DNA of 44,742 nucleotides from Elusimicrobia bacterium GWA2_61_42 (lineage in GTDB: Bacteria > Elusimicrobiota > Elusimicrobia > Elusimicrobiales > UBA9959), in assembly GCA_001799615.1 (NCBI GenBank), contig MGTU01000030.1, positions 33,997 to 78,738 of the forward strand. The letters run 5' to 3'. Below are positions 31,185 to 39,112 of the stretch, piece after piece. A program made the translations under genes and the position numbers. Numbering within the stretch: position 1 is the first letter of the stretch; each line of letters opens with the position of its first letter. The notes beneath the pieces were generated by a model. It searched no databases. It worked only from the letters and a program-made list of their open reading frames with translations, and was not told where the DNA came from.

Positions 31185-31877
31185 ATGATCTCATTCTTCA
31201 CCAGGCACACTCGGCCGATCTTCATCGTCGTGGTAGTCATCTTCGTGGGCTCCATCTTCTTTATCAGCGGGCAGGTGTTCACCACCTCCATGGACGCCGT
31301 GGCCGACGTGGGCGGGACGAAGATCCCTTACCAGCGCTTCGTCTCCCAGGTCAACCGCGTGATGTCCGGCTTCAAGGACTCCAATACCGAGGTTAACGAA
31401 GCCCTGTCCAGGAGCGTAAAACAGGAAGTTTTCCGCGAAATGATCATAGAGGAACTGCTCAGCCAGCAGGGCGACAAACTGGGCATGCGCGTGCCGGACT
31501 TCGAGGTGGCGGTGGAAGTGCAGAACACGCCCCAGTTCCGCGAGAGCGGCAACTTCAGCCCGCGCGCCTACTACCAGACCGTCTACAACGAGTTCCAGAT
31601 GTCCCCGGCCGAATACGAGGCCTGGCGCAAGAAGGCCCGCCTGGCGTCCAAGTTCAAGCAGTTCGTCTATACCAGCGTAAAGGTCACCCCGGAAGAGGTA
31701 AAGGCCTATTACGCGGCCAAGAACAAGGGCCTGAAGAATTTCGAGAAAGAGCGCGCCAAGTACGCCGACGAGCTGGCCCGCGAAAAATTCGCCAACCTGG
31801 CCAACTACCTGCTCCGGCAGCTTACCACCCGTCAGGAGATCAAGAGTTTCCTCGAGCAGCGCGAACAGGGCCGCTGA
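31185..31877 (+). CDS. SurA/PpiD N-terminal-domain chaperone without PPIase domain
   Basis: A signal anchor (residues 8-30, RPIFIVVVVIFVGSIFFISG) is followed by a SurA_N-type chaperone domain: VADVGGTKIPYQRFVSQVNRV, EVFREMIIEELLSQQGDKLGM, FRESGNFSPRAYYQTVY and VKVTPEEVKAYYAAKN. At 230 residues it lacks the parvulin domain that would follow in PpiD or SurA, so it is probably a pure holdase in the periplasm. It follows the bactofilin by two bases and precedes a strong terminator. Confidence 0.86.
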   Translation: MISFFTRHTRPIFIVVVVIFVGSIFFISGQVFTTSMDAVADVGGTKIPYQRFVSQVNRVMSGFKDSNTEVNEALSRSVKQEVFREMIIEELLSQQGDKLGMRVPDFEVAVEVQNTPQFRESGNFSPRAYYQTVYNEFQMSPAEYEAWRKKARLASKFKQFVYTSVKVTPEEVKAYYAAKNKGLKNFEKERAKYADELAREKFANLANYLLRQLTTRQEIKSFLEQREQGR

Positions 31878-31896
31878 TCCAAGCTTCGGCATATGG

Positions 31897-31938
31897 CAGG
31901 CAGGGTTGGCGGAGACGCTTCCCTGCCTGTTTTTTTTT
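31897..31938 (+). terminator. Intrinsic terminator abutting the ABC ATPase start codon
   Basis: The stem CAGGCAGGG/CCCTGCCTG (31897-31905 with 31921-31929) closes a 15-base loop and is followed by nine T (31930-31938). The next bases are the ATG of the ABC ATPase gene. Confidence 0.9.
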
Positions 31939-32664
31939 ATGATAGAGATACACAACCTTACCAAGACTTTCGGTTCCTTCAAGGCCGTCGACGGGCTCAA
32001 CCTTAAGGTGGAGCCGGGCGAGATCTTCGGCTTCCTGGGCCCCAACGGGGCGGGCAAGACCACCACGGTCAAGATCCTTTCCGGCATCATGCGCCCCACC
32101 TCCGGGCGCGTCAGCGTGGCCGGCTACGACGTGGCGCTGGACCCGCTGGCGGCCAAGCGCGTCATGGCCTACATCCCCGACGAGCCTTTTGTCTATCCCA
32201 AGCTGACGGGCTGGGAATTCCTGCGCTTCATGGGCGACCTGTATTCCGTGCCCCAGGCGGAGCAAAGCCGCCGCATCCCGCAGCTGCTGGAGACTTTCGA
32301 GCTGACGGCGCAGGCGGGGGAACTGCTGGAAAGCTATTCCCACGGCATGAAGCAGAAGCTGCTGATCGCCAGCGTGCTGCTGCGCCGCCCCAAGGCCGTT
32401 CTTTTCGACGAGCCTACCGTGGGCCTGGACCCCAAGAGCATCCGCCGCTTCAAGACCCTGCTGGCCGATATCGCGCGCGAAGGCGCCGCGGTCTTCATGT
32501 GCACGCATATCCTGGACATGGCCGAAAAGCTCTGCCACAGCGTGGGCATCATCTACCGCGGCCGCCTGGTGGCGCGCGGCAGCGTGGCCGAAGTAAAGAA
32601 AATGTCCGCCGGCGCTGCCGGCGAGCGCTCCCTCGAGGACGTCTTCCTGGAACTGACGGAATAG
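31939..32664 (+). CDS. ABC exporter, ATP-binding subunit
   Basis: The protein is an ABC-2 type ATPase. Walker A is GPNGAGKTTTVK (about residues 37-48), the Q-loop region follows, the signature SYSHGMKQKLLIAS is near residue 135, and Walker B is AVLFDEPTVGLD with the H-loop His in MCTHILDMAE. The length from MIEIHNLTKTFG is right for the family, so I place the start at 31939. No Shine-Dalgarno is available there because the T-run of the terminator occupies the space. A TTG at 31906, inside the hairpin, is in frame and would add 11 residues. The permease gene follows three bases after the stop. Confidence 0.92.
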   Translation: MIEIHNLTKTFGSFKAVDGLNLKVEPGEIFGFLGPNGAGKTTTVKILSGIMRPTSGRVSVAGYDVALDPLAAKRVMAYIPDEPFVYPKLTGWEFLRFMGDLYSVPQAEQSRRIPQLLETFELTAQAGELLESYSHGMKQKLLIASVLLRRPKAVLFDEPTVGLDPKSIRRFKTLLADIAREGAAVFMCTHILDMAEKLCHSVGIIYRGRLVARGSVAEVKKMSAGAAGERSLEDVFLELTE

Positions 32665-32667
32665 GCC

Positions 32668-34335
32668 ATGTTCAAAGTCCTCGCGGCCCGCAAACTCCAC
32701 ACCTTCACCAACACGCTTAGAGCCATGCGCGGCTGGAAGCTGGCCAAGAACCTGATGTTCGCCGGCGTGGGCCTGCTGATGCTGGCCGCGCTTTACGGCG
32801 GGTTCTGGCGGCTGCTCAGCTACCTGGAAGGCGTCCAGCTCATCGGGCCCATGCTGTCCTGGAAGCTTACCTCCATGGTGCTGCTCATGACCTTCTCCAT
32901 GGTCATCGTGTCCTCCATCATCATCTCGATGACCACGCTGTACTATGCCTTCGACCTGAAATTCCTTTTTTCCTGCCCGCTGGATTTGCGCTCCATCTTC
33001 CTGGACAAAGCCCTGGAGACGGTGTTCTACTCGTCGTGGACGCTGGTGCTGGCCATACTGCCGTTCATCCTGGCCCTGGGCCGCATAAAGGCGCTGGGCG
33101 CCGGGTTCTACCTGGCCTACGGCTTCCTGATGGTCCCGCTGGTGATGCTGGCCGGGGCCTTCGGCATATTGTTCAGCATGCTGGTGATGTACCTGTTCCC
33201 GTCGTCCAAAACGCGCGACATCACCTGGCTGCTGGGTAGCATCTCCGTCGCTTTCGTCTACGTGGTGTTCAGGTTCTCCAAGCCCGAACAGCTGCTGCGC
33301 CCCGACTCGCTGGAAATAGTGGCGCAGTACATCCAGTACCTGCAGTCGCCCACGGCCCCTTATATGCCGTCCTGGTGGGTCACCAAGGCCATGGTGGCCT
33401 ATTCCGCCGGTCATTGGCAGGCCTTTGCCGCCAGCGCGCTGGTGCTGTGCCTGTCCACCGCGGTCATCTACGCCTTTATTTATTTCCTGGCCGGCCGCCT
33501 GTACATGCGCGGTTTCAGCGGGGCGCAAAGTTCGCCGCGCTTCAAGGGCGGGCGGGAAACCTCGCGCGAGCAGCGCCTGGCGCTCAGGTGGCCGGCGCTG
33601 CGGGTGCCGCTGATCCTTTACTGGAAAGACCGCCTGATGCTGGCGCGCGACGCCCGCTACTGGTCGCAGATCATCCTGATAGCGGCGCTGATAGCCGTCT
33701 ACCTGTTCAGCATCCGCCAGCTGCCGCTGGACACGCCCGACCTGAAAAGCCTGGTCTCCTTTCTTAACGTCGGGGTGGCCGGCTTCGTGGTGGCGGCCAT
33801 CGGCCTGCGCTTCACCTTCCCCGCCATCAGCCTGGAGGGCAACAGCTACTGGCTGCTCAAGTCCGCCCCGGTGTCCGCCGCCTCCGTCATGCGCGAAAAA
33901 CTCATGGTTTCCCTGATCCCTTCGCTGATCGTCGGGTTCCTGCTGATAACCGCCTCCAACCGCCTGCTCAACGCGGACCTGTTCATCTCCGTGCTTTCCG
34001 CCTTTACCATCACCGTGGCCTCGGTGGTCATTTCCGTGATGGGCATCGGCCTGGGGGCGCTGTTCCCGGATTTTAATGTCGAGAATATCCACCAGCTGGA
34101 GTCCTCCTACGGCGGTTTCCTTTACATGGCCTGCGCCATGGGCTACCTCTCGCTGCTGGTGGGCGTGGAGGCCTGGCCGGTGCAGATGCACTTCGCGGAG
34201 CGTTTCGGGCGGGCCAACGCGTGGGATCCGCGCGCGGTCGCCCTGTGCGCGGCGGTCTTCCTGGTGCTGAACTTTACCGCCCTTTACGTGCCGTGGAAAC
34301 TGGGGCTGCGCAACCTGGAAAAGCATGAAATTTGA
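32668..34335 (+). CDS. ABC exporter, membrane subunit
   Basis: This 555-residue protein has about 12 hydrophobic segments, beginning around residues 25-50 (LMFAGVGLLMLAALYGG) and including MVLLMTFSMVIVSSIIISM and the pair near residues 160-215. It resembles large ABC-2-like permeases found in pairs with a single ATPase, rather than the classical six-helix type. A polar cytoplasmic stretch occurs near residues 285-310. With the preceding ATPase it should form one exporter; the substrate is unknown. A polysaccharide deacetylase gene starts three bases after it, which leaves open a glycan or envelope substrate. Confidence 0.85.
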   Translation: MFKVLAARKLHTFTNTLRAMRGWKLAKNLMFAGVGLLMLAALYGGFWRLLSYLEGVQLIGPMLSWKLTSMVLLMTFSMVIVSSIIISMTTLYYAFDLKFLFSCPLDLRSIFLDKALETVFYSSWTLVLAILPFILALGRIKALGAGFYLAYGFLMVPLVMLAGAFGILFSMLVMYLFPSSKTRDITWLLGSISVAFVYVVFRFSKPEQLLRPDSLEIVAQYIQYLQSPTAPYMPSWWVTKAMVAYSAGHWQAFAASALVLCLSTAVIYAFIYFLAGRLYMRGFSGAQSSPRFKGGRETSREQRLALRWPALRVPLILYWKDRLMLARDARYWSQIILIAALIAVYLFSIRQLPLDTPDLKSLVSFLNVGVAGFVVAAIGLRFTFPAISLEGNSYWLLKSAPVSAASVMREKLMVSLIPSLIVGFLLITASNRLLNADLFISVLSAFTITVASVVISVMGIGLGALFPDFNVENIHQLESSYGGFLYMACAMGYLSLLVGVEAWPVQMHFAERFGRANAWDPRAVALCAAVFLVLNFTALYVPWKLGLRNLEKHEI

Positions 34336-34338
34336 AAT

Positions 34339-35055
34339 ATGAAAAAAACCCTCATCCTGTGTGTTGCCGTAACTTCTCTGGCCGTTGGGCTCAGCCTGGC
34401 GGCGGAGAATCCTTACGCCGGAAAGTTCTTTGCCTCCGGCGACCCTAAAAAGGCCGAGTTCGCCCTCACCTTCGACGACGGGCCGGGCCATATTACCGAA
34501 GCCCTGCTGGCGCTGCTCGAAAAAAGGGGGGCCAAGGCCGCTTTCTTCATCCCGGGCTCTTCGGCCCGCGCCTACCCGGCCAGGGTAAAGAAGATCGCGG
34601 AGGCCGGCCACCTGGTGGCCAGCCATACCGATACGCATAAGAACTGGTTCAAGATCGGCAATGCCGGAAACCGGGAAACGGTGCTGGAGGCCGAACTTGC
34701 CAGGGCTTCCGAAGCCATCCAGAAGGCCGGCGGCCAGCGCCCCACGGTGCTGCGCATGCCCAACGGCTACGACCGTCCCTGGGTGCGCGCCGTGGCGCGC
34801 CGCCTGAACTATACGCTGGTCAACTGGACCTACGGCAGCGACTGGCTGAAGCAGCCCGAGGAGAAGATGACGGCCGAATACCTGAAGGCCCTCAAGCCCG
34901 GCGCCATCCTGCTGCTGCACGACGGCGGGGGAAAGGTCAAGGAGAAGAACCTGCGCCTGGTGGCGGCCCTCCTGGACGAGGCCGGCAAACGGGGCCTGAA
35001 GCCCGTCCGCCTCGACGATTTACTGGGCCTTGGCGCCCCGGGGGCGAAGCGATAA
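34339..35055 (+). CDS. Secreted polysaccharide deacetylase (NodB domain)
   Basis: A signal peptide (MKKTLILCVAVTSLAVGLSLA) precedes a NodB domain of carbohydrate esterase family 4. The metal and catalytic motifs are visible: ALTFDDGPG with two Asp (about residue 45), SHTDTH with two His, the RMPNGYDRPW motif, and LLHDG near residue 193. All should be active. The enzyme probably removes N-acetyl groups from a periplasmic or surface glycan such as peptidoglycan. It starts three bases after the ABC permease gene and is probably cotranscribed with it. Confidence 0.93.
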   Translation: MKKTLILCVAVTSLAVGLSLAAENPYAGKFFASGDPKKAEFALTFDDGPGHITEALLALLEKRGAKAAFFIPGSSARAYPARVKKIAEAGHLVASHTDTHKNWFKIGNAGNRETVLEAELARASEAIQKAGGQRPTVLRMPNGYDRPWVRAVARRLNYTLVNWTYGSDWLKQPEEKMTAEYLKALKPGAILLLHDGGGKVKEKNLRLVAALLDEAGKRGLKPVRLDDLLGLGAPGAKR

Positions 35056-35061
35056 ATTTTG

Positions 35062-35067
35062 TAGAAT
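35062..35067 (+). promoter_or_regulatory. -10 element of tRNA-Leu
   Basis: TAGAAT lies eight bases before the tRNA 5' end, in the context TTTTGTAGAATA, which also occurs before the gene at 28874. Confidence 0.4.
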
Positions 35068-35075
35068 AGCCAGGC

Positions 35076-35159
35076 GGGCAAGTGGCGGAATTGGTAGACG
35101 CACAGGTCTCAAAAACCTGCGATCTCACGATCATGAGGGTTCGATTCCCTCCTTGCCCA
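35076..35159 (+). tRNA. tRNA-Leu (CAA anticodon)
   Basis: The acceptor GGGCAAG pairs with CTTGCCC, with discriminator A at 35159. The anticodon stem CAGGT/ACCTG encloses CTCAAAA, giving anticodon CAA. A long variable arm (CGATCTCACGATCATGA) marks a class II tRNA. Confidence 0.96.
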
Positions 35160-35202
35160 ACTCTTTCAGCGGGCGGCGCCCGGTGACCGCGGGGGGATTA
35201 AA

Positions 35203-35580
35203 ATGGCGGAACGCAAAAAAATACTGGTAGTGGACGACAATCAGAACTTCTCGTCCCTGCTGCAGTGCGCGCTCGAGGATGATTTCGACGTGGACACGGC
35301 CCAGGACGGGCAGGAAGGCCTGGATAAGGCCCTGCTGGCGCCGCCGGACCTTATCATCACCGACGTGATGATGCCCAACGTCTCCGGGGTGGAGATGCTG
35401 CGCAGCCTGATGGCGGACGAGAACGCGCGCAACGTCCCCGTGATCGTGGCCACCGGCAGCCATTTCAACACGTCGGTGGAGTCGCTGTTCAAGCAGGAGC
35501 GCAACGTTAAAGGCTTTATTTCCAAGACCACCCCGATAGACGACATTATCGGCCTGGTAAAAAAAGTTTTGGGTTTATAA
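35203..35580 (+). CDS. Receiver-only response regulator
   Basis: This is one complete receiver of 125 residues: acidic pair VVDDN, phospho-acceptor Asp in LIITDVMMPNVSG, Thr in VATGSHF and Lys in GFISKTTP. The stretch between Thr and Lys (SHFNTSVESLFKQERNVKGF) is about two residues longer than in CheY-type receivers and shared with the gene at 35971. There is no output domain. It starts behind a GGGGGGA site 43 bases after tRNA-Leu, with no terminator between them. It is the first of three tandem receivers. Confidence 0.95.
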   Translation: MAERKKILVVDDNQNFSSLLQCALEDDFDVDTAQDGQEGLDKALLAPPDLIITDVMMPNVSGVEMLRSLMADENARNVPVIVATGSHFNTSVESLFKQERNVKGFISKTTPIDDIIGLVKKVLGL

Positions 35581-35582
35581 AT

Positions 35583-35966
35583 ATGGAACAACAAGTTAAA
35601 AAGCGCCTGCTGCTGGTGGACGACAACAAGCAGTTCTCCGAGCTGGTGCAGGGGGCTTTCGGGGACGAATTCGAGGTGGCCTGGGCCGACGACGGCCAGG
35701 CCGGGCTGCAGAAGTGCGCGGAATTGCTGCCGGACGTGGTGCTGCTGGACGTCAACATGCCCGGAATGAACGGTATAGAGTTCCTCAGGCTCATGTCCCT
35801 GGAGAGCGCCATTGCCCACATCCCGGTAATAGTGATCACCGCTTCCGATTTTAACGGGATCACGGAGAGTCTCGCCCGGCGTTACGTCAACATGTCGGCT
35901 TTTATCACCAAGCTCAGCCCGTCCGACACTATCAGGGAGAAAATACTCAAAGCCCTGGAGAAATGA
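35583..35966 (+). CDS. Receiver-only response regulator
   Basis: The 127-residue receiver has VDDN, Asp in VVLLDVNMPGMNGIEF, Thr in VITASDF and Lys in FITKLSP. Its alpha4-beta5 segment (ASDFNGITESLARRYVNMSAF) follows the same lengthened pattern as its neighbours. It begins three bases after the preceding receiver gene and probably arose by tandem duplication. Confidence 0.95.
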   Translation: MEQQVKKRLLLVDDNKQFSELVQGAFGDEFEVAWADDGQAGLQKCAELLPDVVLLDVNMPGMNGIEFLRLMSLESAIAHIPVIVITASDFNGITESLARRYVNMSAFITKLSPSDTIREKILKALEK

Positions 35967-35970
35967 TCTT

Positions 35971-36354
35971 ATGCCTAAAATACGCGTGCTGGTGGTGGAC
36001 GACAATATAAATTTCCTGCAGCTGGCCCAGATGGCGCTGGGCACGGATGACTACGAGGTCTATACCGCCACCGACGGGCAGGACGGTTTCGACCAGGCGA
36101 AAAAACTGATGCCGGACATAATGCTGATGGACGTGATGATGCCGCGGGTCTCGGGCCTGGAGCTGATGCGCATGCTGCTGGCGGAAGAGGACCTGAAAGA
36201 GATCCCCATCCTGGTGATGACCGCCAGCCACTTCGACCCTTCCACCGAGATGGTCTTCAAGCAGGAGGGCAACGTGAAAGGTTTCCTGCAGAAGCCCTGC
36301 CCCGTCAACGCGCTGCGCGAGCAGATCGCCCTGGCGCTGAAAAGACCCCATTGA
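35971..36354 (+). CDS. Receiver-only response regulator
   Basis: The 127-residue receiver has VVDDNINF, Asp in IMLMDVMMPRVSGLEL, Thr in VMTASHF and Lys in FLQKPCP. ASHFDPSTEMVFKQEGNVKGF is clearly homologous to the same region of the first gene of the trio (shared KQE-NVKGF). It starts four bases after the second receiver gene and is followed by a strong terminator. Confidence 0.95.
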   Translation: MPKIRVLVVDDNINFLQLAQMALGTDDYEVYTATDGQDGFDQAKKLMPDIMLMDVMMPRVSGLELMRMLLAEEDLKEIPILVMTASHFDPSTEMVFKQEGNVKGFLQKPCPVNALREQIALALKRPH

Positions 36355-36367
36355 CCCTGCCAGGGGC

Positions 36368-36400
36368 AAAAAAAAGAGGCGCAGCTGCGCCTCTTTTTTT
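36368..36400. terminator. Bidirectional terminator between receiver trio and AI-2E gene
   Basis: GAGGCGC-AGCT-GCGCCTC is a perfect palindrome flanked by A-run and T-run. It separates convergent genes ending at 36354 and 36414. Confidence 0.9.
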
Positions 36401-36413
36401 ATGCCCGCCGGGC

Positions 36414-37490
36414 TCAGGTGTACGGGATGCTGATGCGGGTGGGCTCGGGCTTGGGCTTCCAGCGAAATTCCGTTTCCTGCAGTTCAATGGCTATCTGCAG
36501 GATCTCCTTTATGATGCAGGTGACCGGGATGGAGAAGATCACGCCCCAGATGCCGCCTATCTCGGCGCCGGCCATCAGCGCCAGCAGGATGACGGCCGGG
36601 TTCAGCTTAACGGCCTTTTTCATGATGTAGGGCTGCAGGAACCAGTCGTCGAAGAACCGGATGCCGGTAAAGAACGCCAGGATCTTTATGATCGGCACGA
36701 TGCTGCCGAACTGCAGGTACGCCACGATGGAGGACAGGACCGCCCCGACGATGGCGCCCAGGTACGGCACCAGGCTGGAGACGCCTATCAGGATGGCGAT
36801 CACGGCGGCGTAATCCAGGTTCATCAGCAGCAGGCCGGTAAAGGCTATCAGGAAAATTATAAAAGCCTCGGTCAGGATGCCGCGCAGGTAATTGCCCAGC
36901 GAACCGTCGATGCGGGACGCTATGTGCAGCACTATCTCGGCGTGGCGCGACGGGAGGTGGTCTATCAGGTAGTCTATCAGGCTCGCCCCGCCGATGAGCA
37001 TGAAAAAAGTGATGAACGGCACAATGAACAGCAGCGAAAGCGCCGGCAGCAGCCCCAGGATAAACTGCGGCGCCGCCTCCAGCAGGTGGTCGAGCTTGGC
37101 CTCCAGCCGCAGCGAGGCCAGGAAAGGATAGTTCTTGGTCAGCTTGGCGTTGAGGTTGATGACGAACTGCTGCATGCGCCCGGCGTACTCCGGCCAGGAC
37201 TGCTGCAGCGATTCGAGTTCGAAAGAAAGGAAATGGAAAAGCAGGTAGACCACTATGAACACCAGCGCCCCGGCGCCGATGTAAAGGCCGGCTACGGCGA
37301 AGGTGCGTTTTATGCCGCGCACCTCGAAGTACTTTATCACCGGGCTGATGATATACGCCAGGGCCGCGCTGAGGATAAAGGGGAAGATGGCCCCTTTGGC
37401 CAGCACCACGAAGTAGATCAGCGCCAGGCCGATGAAAGCCGGCAGCAGGAACTGCGCGTAATTCTTTTTCTGTTGGGTCTCTGTCGCCAT
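36414..37490 (-). CDS. AI-2E family transporter
   Basis: The 358-residue inner-membrane protein has the layout of this family: two to three N-terminal helices (LPAFIGLALIYFVVLAKGAIFPFILSAALAYIISP in part), an amphipathic/soluble stretch (about residues 100-150), then a five-helix block with FVPFITFFMLIGG-like (FIVPFITFFMLI), GNYLRGILTEAFIIFLI and SLVPYLGAIVGAV. PAVILLALMAGAEIGGIWGVIFSIP is the typical signature near the end. Members export small molecules or act as Na+/H+ antiporters. It is last in the minus-strand operon with the cNMP protein and receivers. Confidence 0.9.
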   Translation of the reverse strand: MATETQQKKNYAQFLLPAFIGLALIYFVVLAKGAIFPFILSAALAYIISPVIKYFEVRGIKRTFAVAGLYIGAGALVFIVVYLLFHFLSFELESLQQSWPEYAGRMQQFVINLNAKLTKNYPFLASLRLEAKLDHLLEAAPQFILGLLPALSLLFIVPFITFFMLIGGASLIDYLIDHLPSRHAEIVLHIASRIDGSLGNYLRGILTEAFIIFLIAFTGLLLMNLDYAAVIAILIGVSSLVPYLGAIVGAVLSSIVAYLQFGSIVPIIKILAFFTGIRFFDDWFLQPYIMKKAVKLNPAVILLALMAGAEIGGIWGVIFSIPVTCIIKEILQIAIELQETEFRWKPKPEPTRISIPYT

Positions 37491-37524
37491 AGTGTTTTTT
37501 CGCCTGGTCCTGCCCCCCGGCCGC

Positions 37525-38016
37525 TTATTCTCCCTGGGGTTTCTCTATCATGGCGCGCAGGCGCGCTGACATTATTTTGGCCAGCTGGGCGGCGATGGTG
37601 ACGCCGATGGTAGGCCGCGCGAAGAGCAGCGATTCCAGCTTTATTTTGAACAGCATGAAGACCTTGGTGTCCTCCAGCGCGTAGGCGGTGGCGGTGCGCG
37701 GCATTTCCTCCAGCAGCGCCATCTCGCCGAAGAACTCGCCGGGATGGACCTCGGCGATGATCTCGCTTTTCTGCGTGGCCTGGTCTATCCTGGTCAGGGC
37801 TATCTTGCCGTCGAAGACGATGAACAGCGCGCGGCCTATGTCGCCCTGGGTAAAGATGGTCTCGCCCTTCAGGTAGGTGCGTTCCTGCAGGCTTTCCAGC
37901 ACGTGGATCAACTGGCGTTTCTTGATGCCCTCGAAGAGCCGGATGCCTTTGAGGAACCCCAGCTTGCAGAGGATCTCCTCGTCGTAAAGGCTGTTAAGGA
38001 TGTTGAGGAATTTCAT
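37525..38016 (-). CDS. Cyclic-nucleotide-binding domain protein (second copy)
   Basis: The 163-residue protein is one Crp-like cNMP domain with N-terminal and C-terminal helices. The first strand region has GETIFTQGDIGRALFIVFDGKIAL; the phosphate-binding cassette FGEMALLEEMPRTATA (about residues 95-110) contains the Glu, Arg and Thr expected for cAMP binding. A helix follows to the C-terminus without any DNA-binding domain. It starts one base after the DUF948-like gene, so the two are coupled. The protein is a second potential reader of the cyclase encoded at 22648. Confidence 0.93.
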   Translation of the reverse strand: MKFLNILNSLYDEEILCKLGFLKGIRLFEGIKKRQLIHVLESLQERTYLKGETIFTQGDIGRALFIVFDGKIALTRIDQATQKSEIIAEVHPGEFFGEMALLEEMPRTATAYALEDTKVFMLFKIKLESLLFARPTIGVTIAAQLAKIMSARLRAMIEKPQGE

Positions 38017-38268
38017 TTATTTCCCCGCGAAGAGCCCGTAGAAGGTCTGCGCCAGCTTGAACCAGCCGGAGCTGACCGCGCCGGACACGGATTTCACCGC
38101 GCCTATCACGGGGTCCAGCGCCGTCAGTTTGCCGTCGGCGTTCAGCGCCAGGTATTCCACGGCTTTGGCCGTGTGGAAGATCTGCTTCAGCGTTATTATG
38201 GCCTGCACTACCAGCGCCACGAACGCCAGGGTCACCGCCACCGCGCAAACAGTAAGTATGGTTTCCAT
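38017..38268 (-). CDS. Small DUF948-like membrane protein
   Basis: The 83-residue product has one N-terminal membrane helix (residues 4-26, ILTVCAVAVTLAFVALVVQAI) followed by a predicted helix and two short segments (KQIFHTAKAVEYLALNADG, VKSVSGAVSSGWFKLAQTFYG). It resembles the short DUF948 proteins. It could be an anchor for the cNMP protein encoded immediately behind it. The assignment is tentative. Confidence 0.6.
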   Translation of the reverse strand: METILTVCAVAVTLAFVALVVQAIITLKQIFHTAKAVEYLALNADGKLTALDPVIGAVKSVSGAVSSGWFKLAQTFYGLFAGK

Positions 38269-38318
38269 GTTAGTTCCTCCGGATCCTCGTCCGTCCCGCC
38301 GCTTGCGCGGGGGGCGGG

Positions 38319-38717
38319 CTATGTCTTGCCGTATTCGGCTAAAATCTTGGCGGCCAGGGAAAGTACCGTGGCCTGCTGGGTCATTTTGGGCAGGAAGGCC
38401 TTGCAGTCGGGGTTGCTTTCCATCCCGTAATGCTCCTTCAGCTTCATGAAATTCTCGCCCGTCAGCACCAAAAACGGTATCCTGGCAAGCTCGGGCCTGG
38501 CAGCGGCGAGTCCGTGGAGTTCTTTTATGAATTCCGGCCCGGTCATCACCGGCATGGAGATGTCGAGCAGCATCAGGTCCGGCGTAAAAGTCTCCAGTTT
38601 CTGCAGGGCGTCCTTGCCGTCTTTGGCCAGCGCCGTCGTGTGCCCGGCCTCCATGAATACGAACTGGAAAAGCGTCCGGATGCTGTAATCGTCGTCTACT
38701 ATCAGGATGTTCGCCAT
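38319..38717 (-). CDS. Receiver-only response regulator
   Basis: The 132-residue receiver has IVDDD, Asp in LMLLDISMPVMTGPEF, Thr in VLTGENF and Lys in AFLPKM. The region between Thr and Lys is lengthened (ENFMKLKEHYGMESNPDCKAF), as in the receiver trio on the other strand. No output domain. It lies seven bases after the next-upstream receiver gene. Confidence 0.94.
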   Translation of the reverse strand: MANILIVDDDYSIRTLFQFVFMEAGHTTALAKDGKDALQKLETFTPDLMLLDISMPVMTGPEFIKELHGLAAARPELARIPFLVLTGENFMKLKEHYGMESNPDCKAFLPKMTQQATVLSLAAKILAEYGKT

Positions 38718-38724
38718 GACGGTG

Positions 38725-39099
38725 TCAATGTCCCAGTATGCGCCTTTCCAATACTTTTACCCTGGCCACCAGCACGTCGTTGTCGAAAGGCTTGGTCAGG
38801 TAGTCGTCGGCGCCCTTTTCGTAGCCCTGGATCTGGTCTTCGGTGAAGGCGCGGATGGTGAGCAGCAGCACCGGCATGTCCTTGAATCTTTCGTCCGTCC
38901 TGATGGCGCCCAGCAGCTGGATGCCGTCCATCTCGGGCATGTTGATGTCCAGCACGGCCAGGCCGGCGCCCTCGGCCTGCAGGCTTTCCCAGGCCAGGCG
39001 GCCGTTCTCGTGCGCGGATACTTCGTAGCCGGCGTCGGAGAGAACTTCCGTCACCAGCGATCTGAAGGTGTTGTCGTCGTCGGCTACCAGAACTTTCAT
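38725..39099 (-). CDS. Receiver-only response regulator
   Basis: This 124-residue receiver is of the ordinary CheY/OmpR type: VADDD, Asp in LAVLDINMPEMDGIQL, Thr in LLLTIRAF and KPF in YLTKPFDND. It ends soon after the last helix, so no output domain is attached. It follows the winged-helix regulator by 13 bases in the same operon. Confidence 0.95.
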   Translation of the reverse strand: MKVLVADDDNTFRSLVTEVLSDAGYEVSAHENGRLAWESLQAEGAGLAVLDINMPEMDGIQLLGAIRTDERFKDMPVLLLTIRAFTEDQIQGYEKGADDYLTKPFDNDVLVARVKVLERRILGH

Positions 39100-39112
39100 T
39101 AAATCTCCGTGG

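Noticed and set aside
31840..34920. A 1026-codon open frame on the minus strand opposite the ABC exporter genes
   Set aside because: It is rich in His, Gln, Arg and Gly with no recognisable domain, and lies exactly opposite conserved genes. Long antisense frames are expected in GC-rich coding DNA.
36351..37601. A 416-codon plus-strand frame opposite the AI-2E transporter gene
   Set aside because: The minus-strand product has clear family motifs and helices; the plus-strand translation is low-complexity Gln/Asp/Arg and reads through a terminator.
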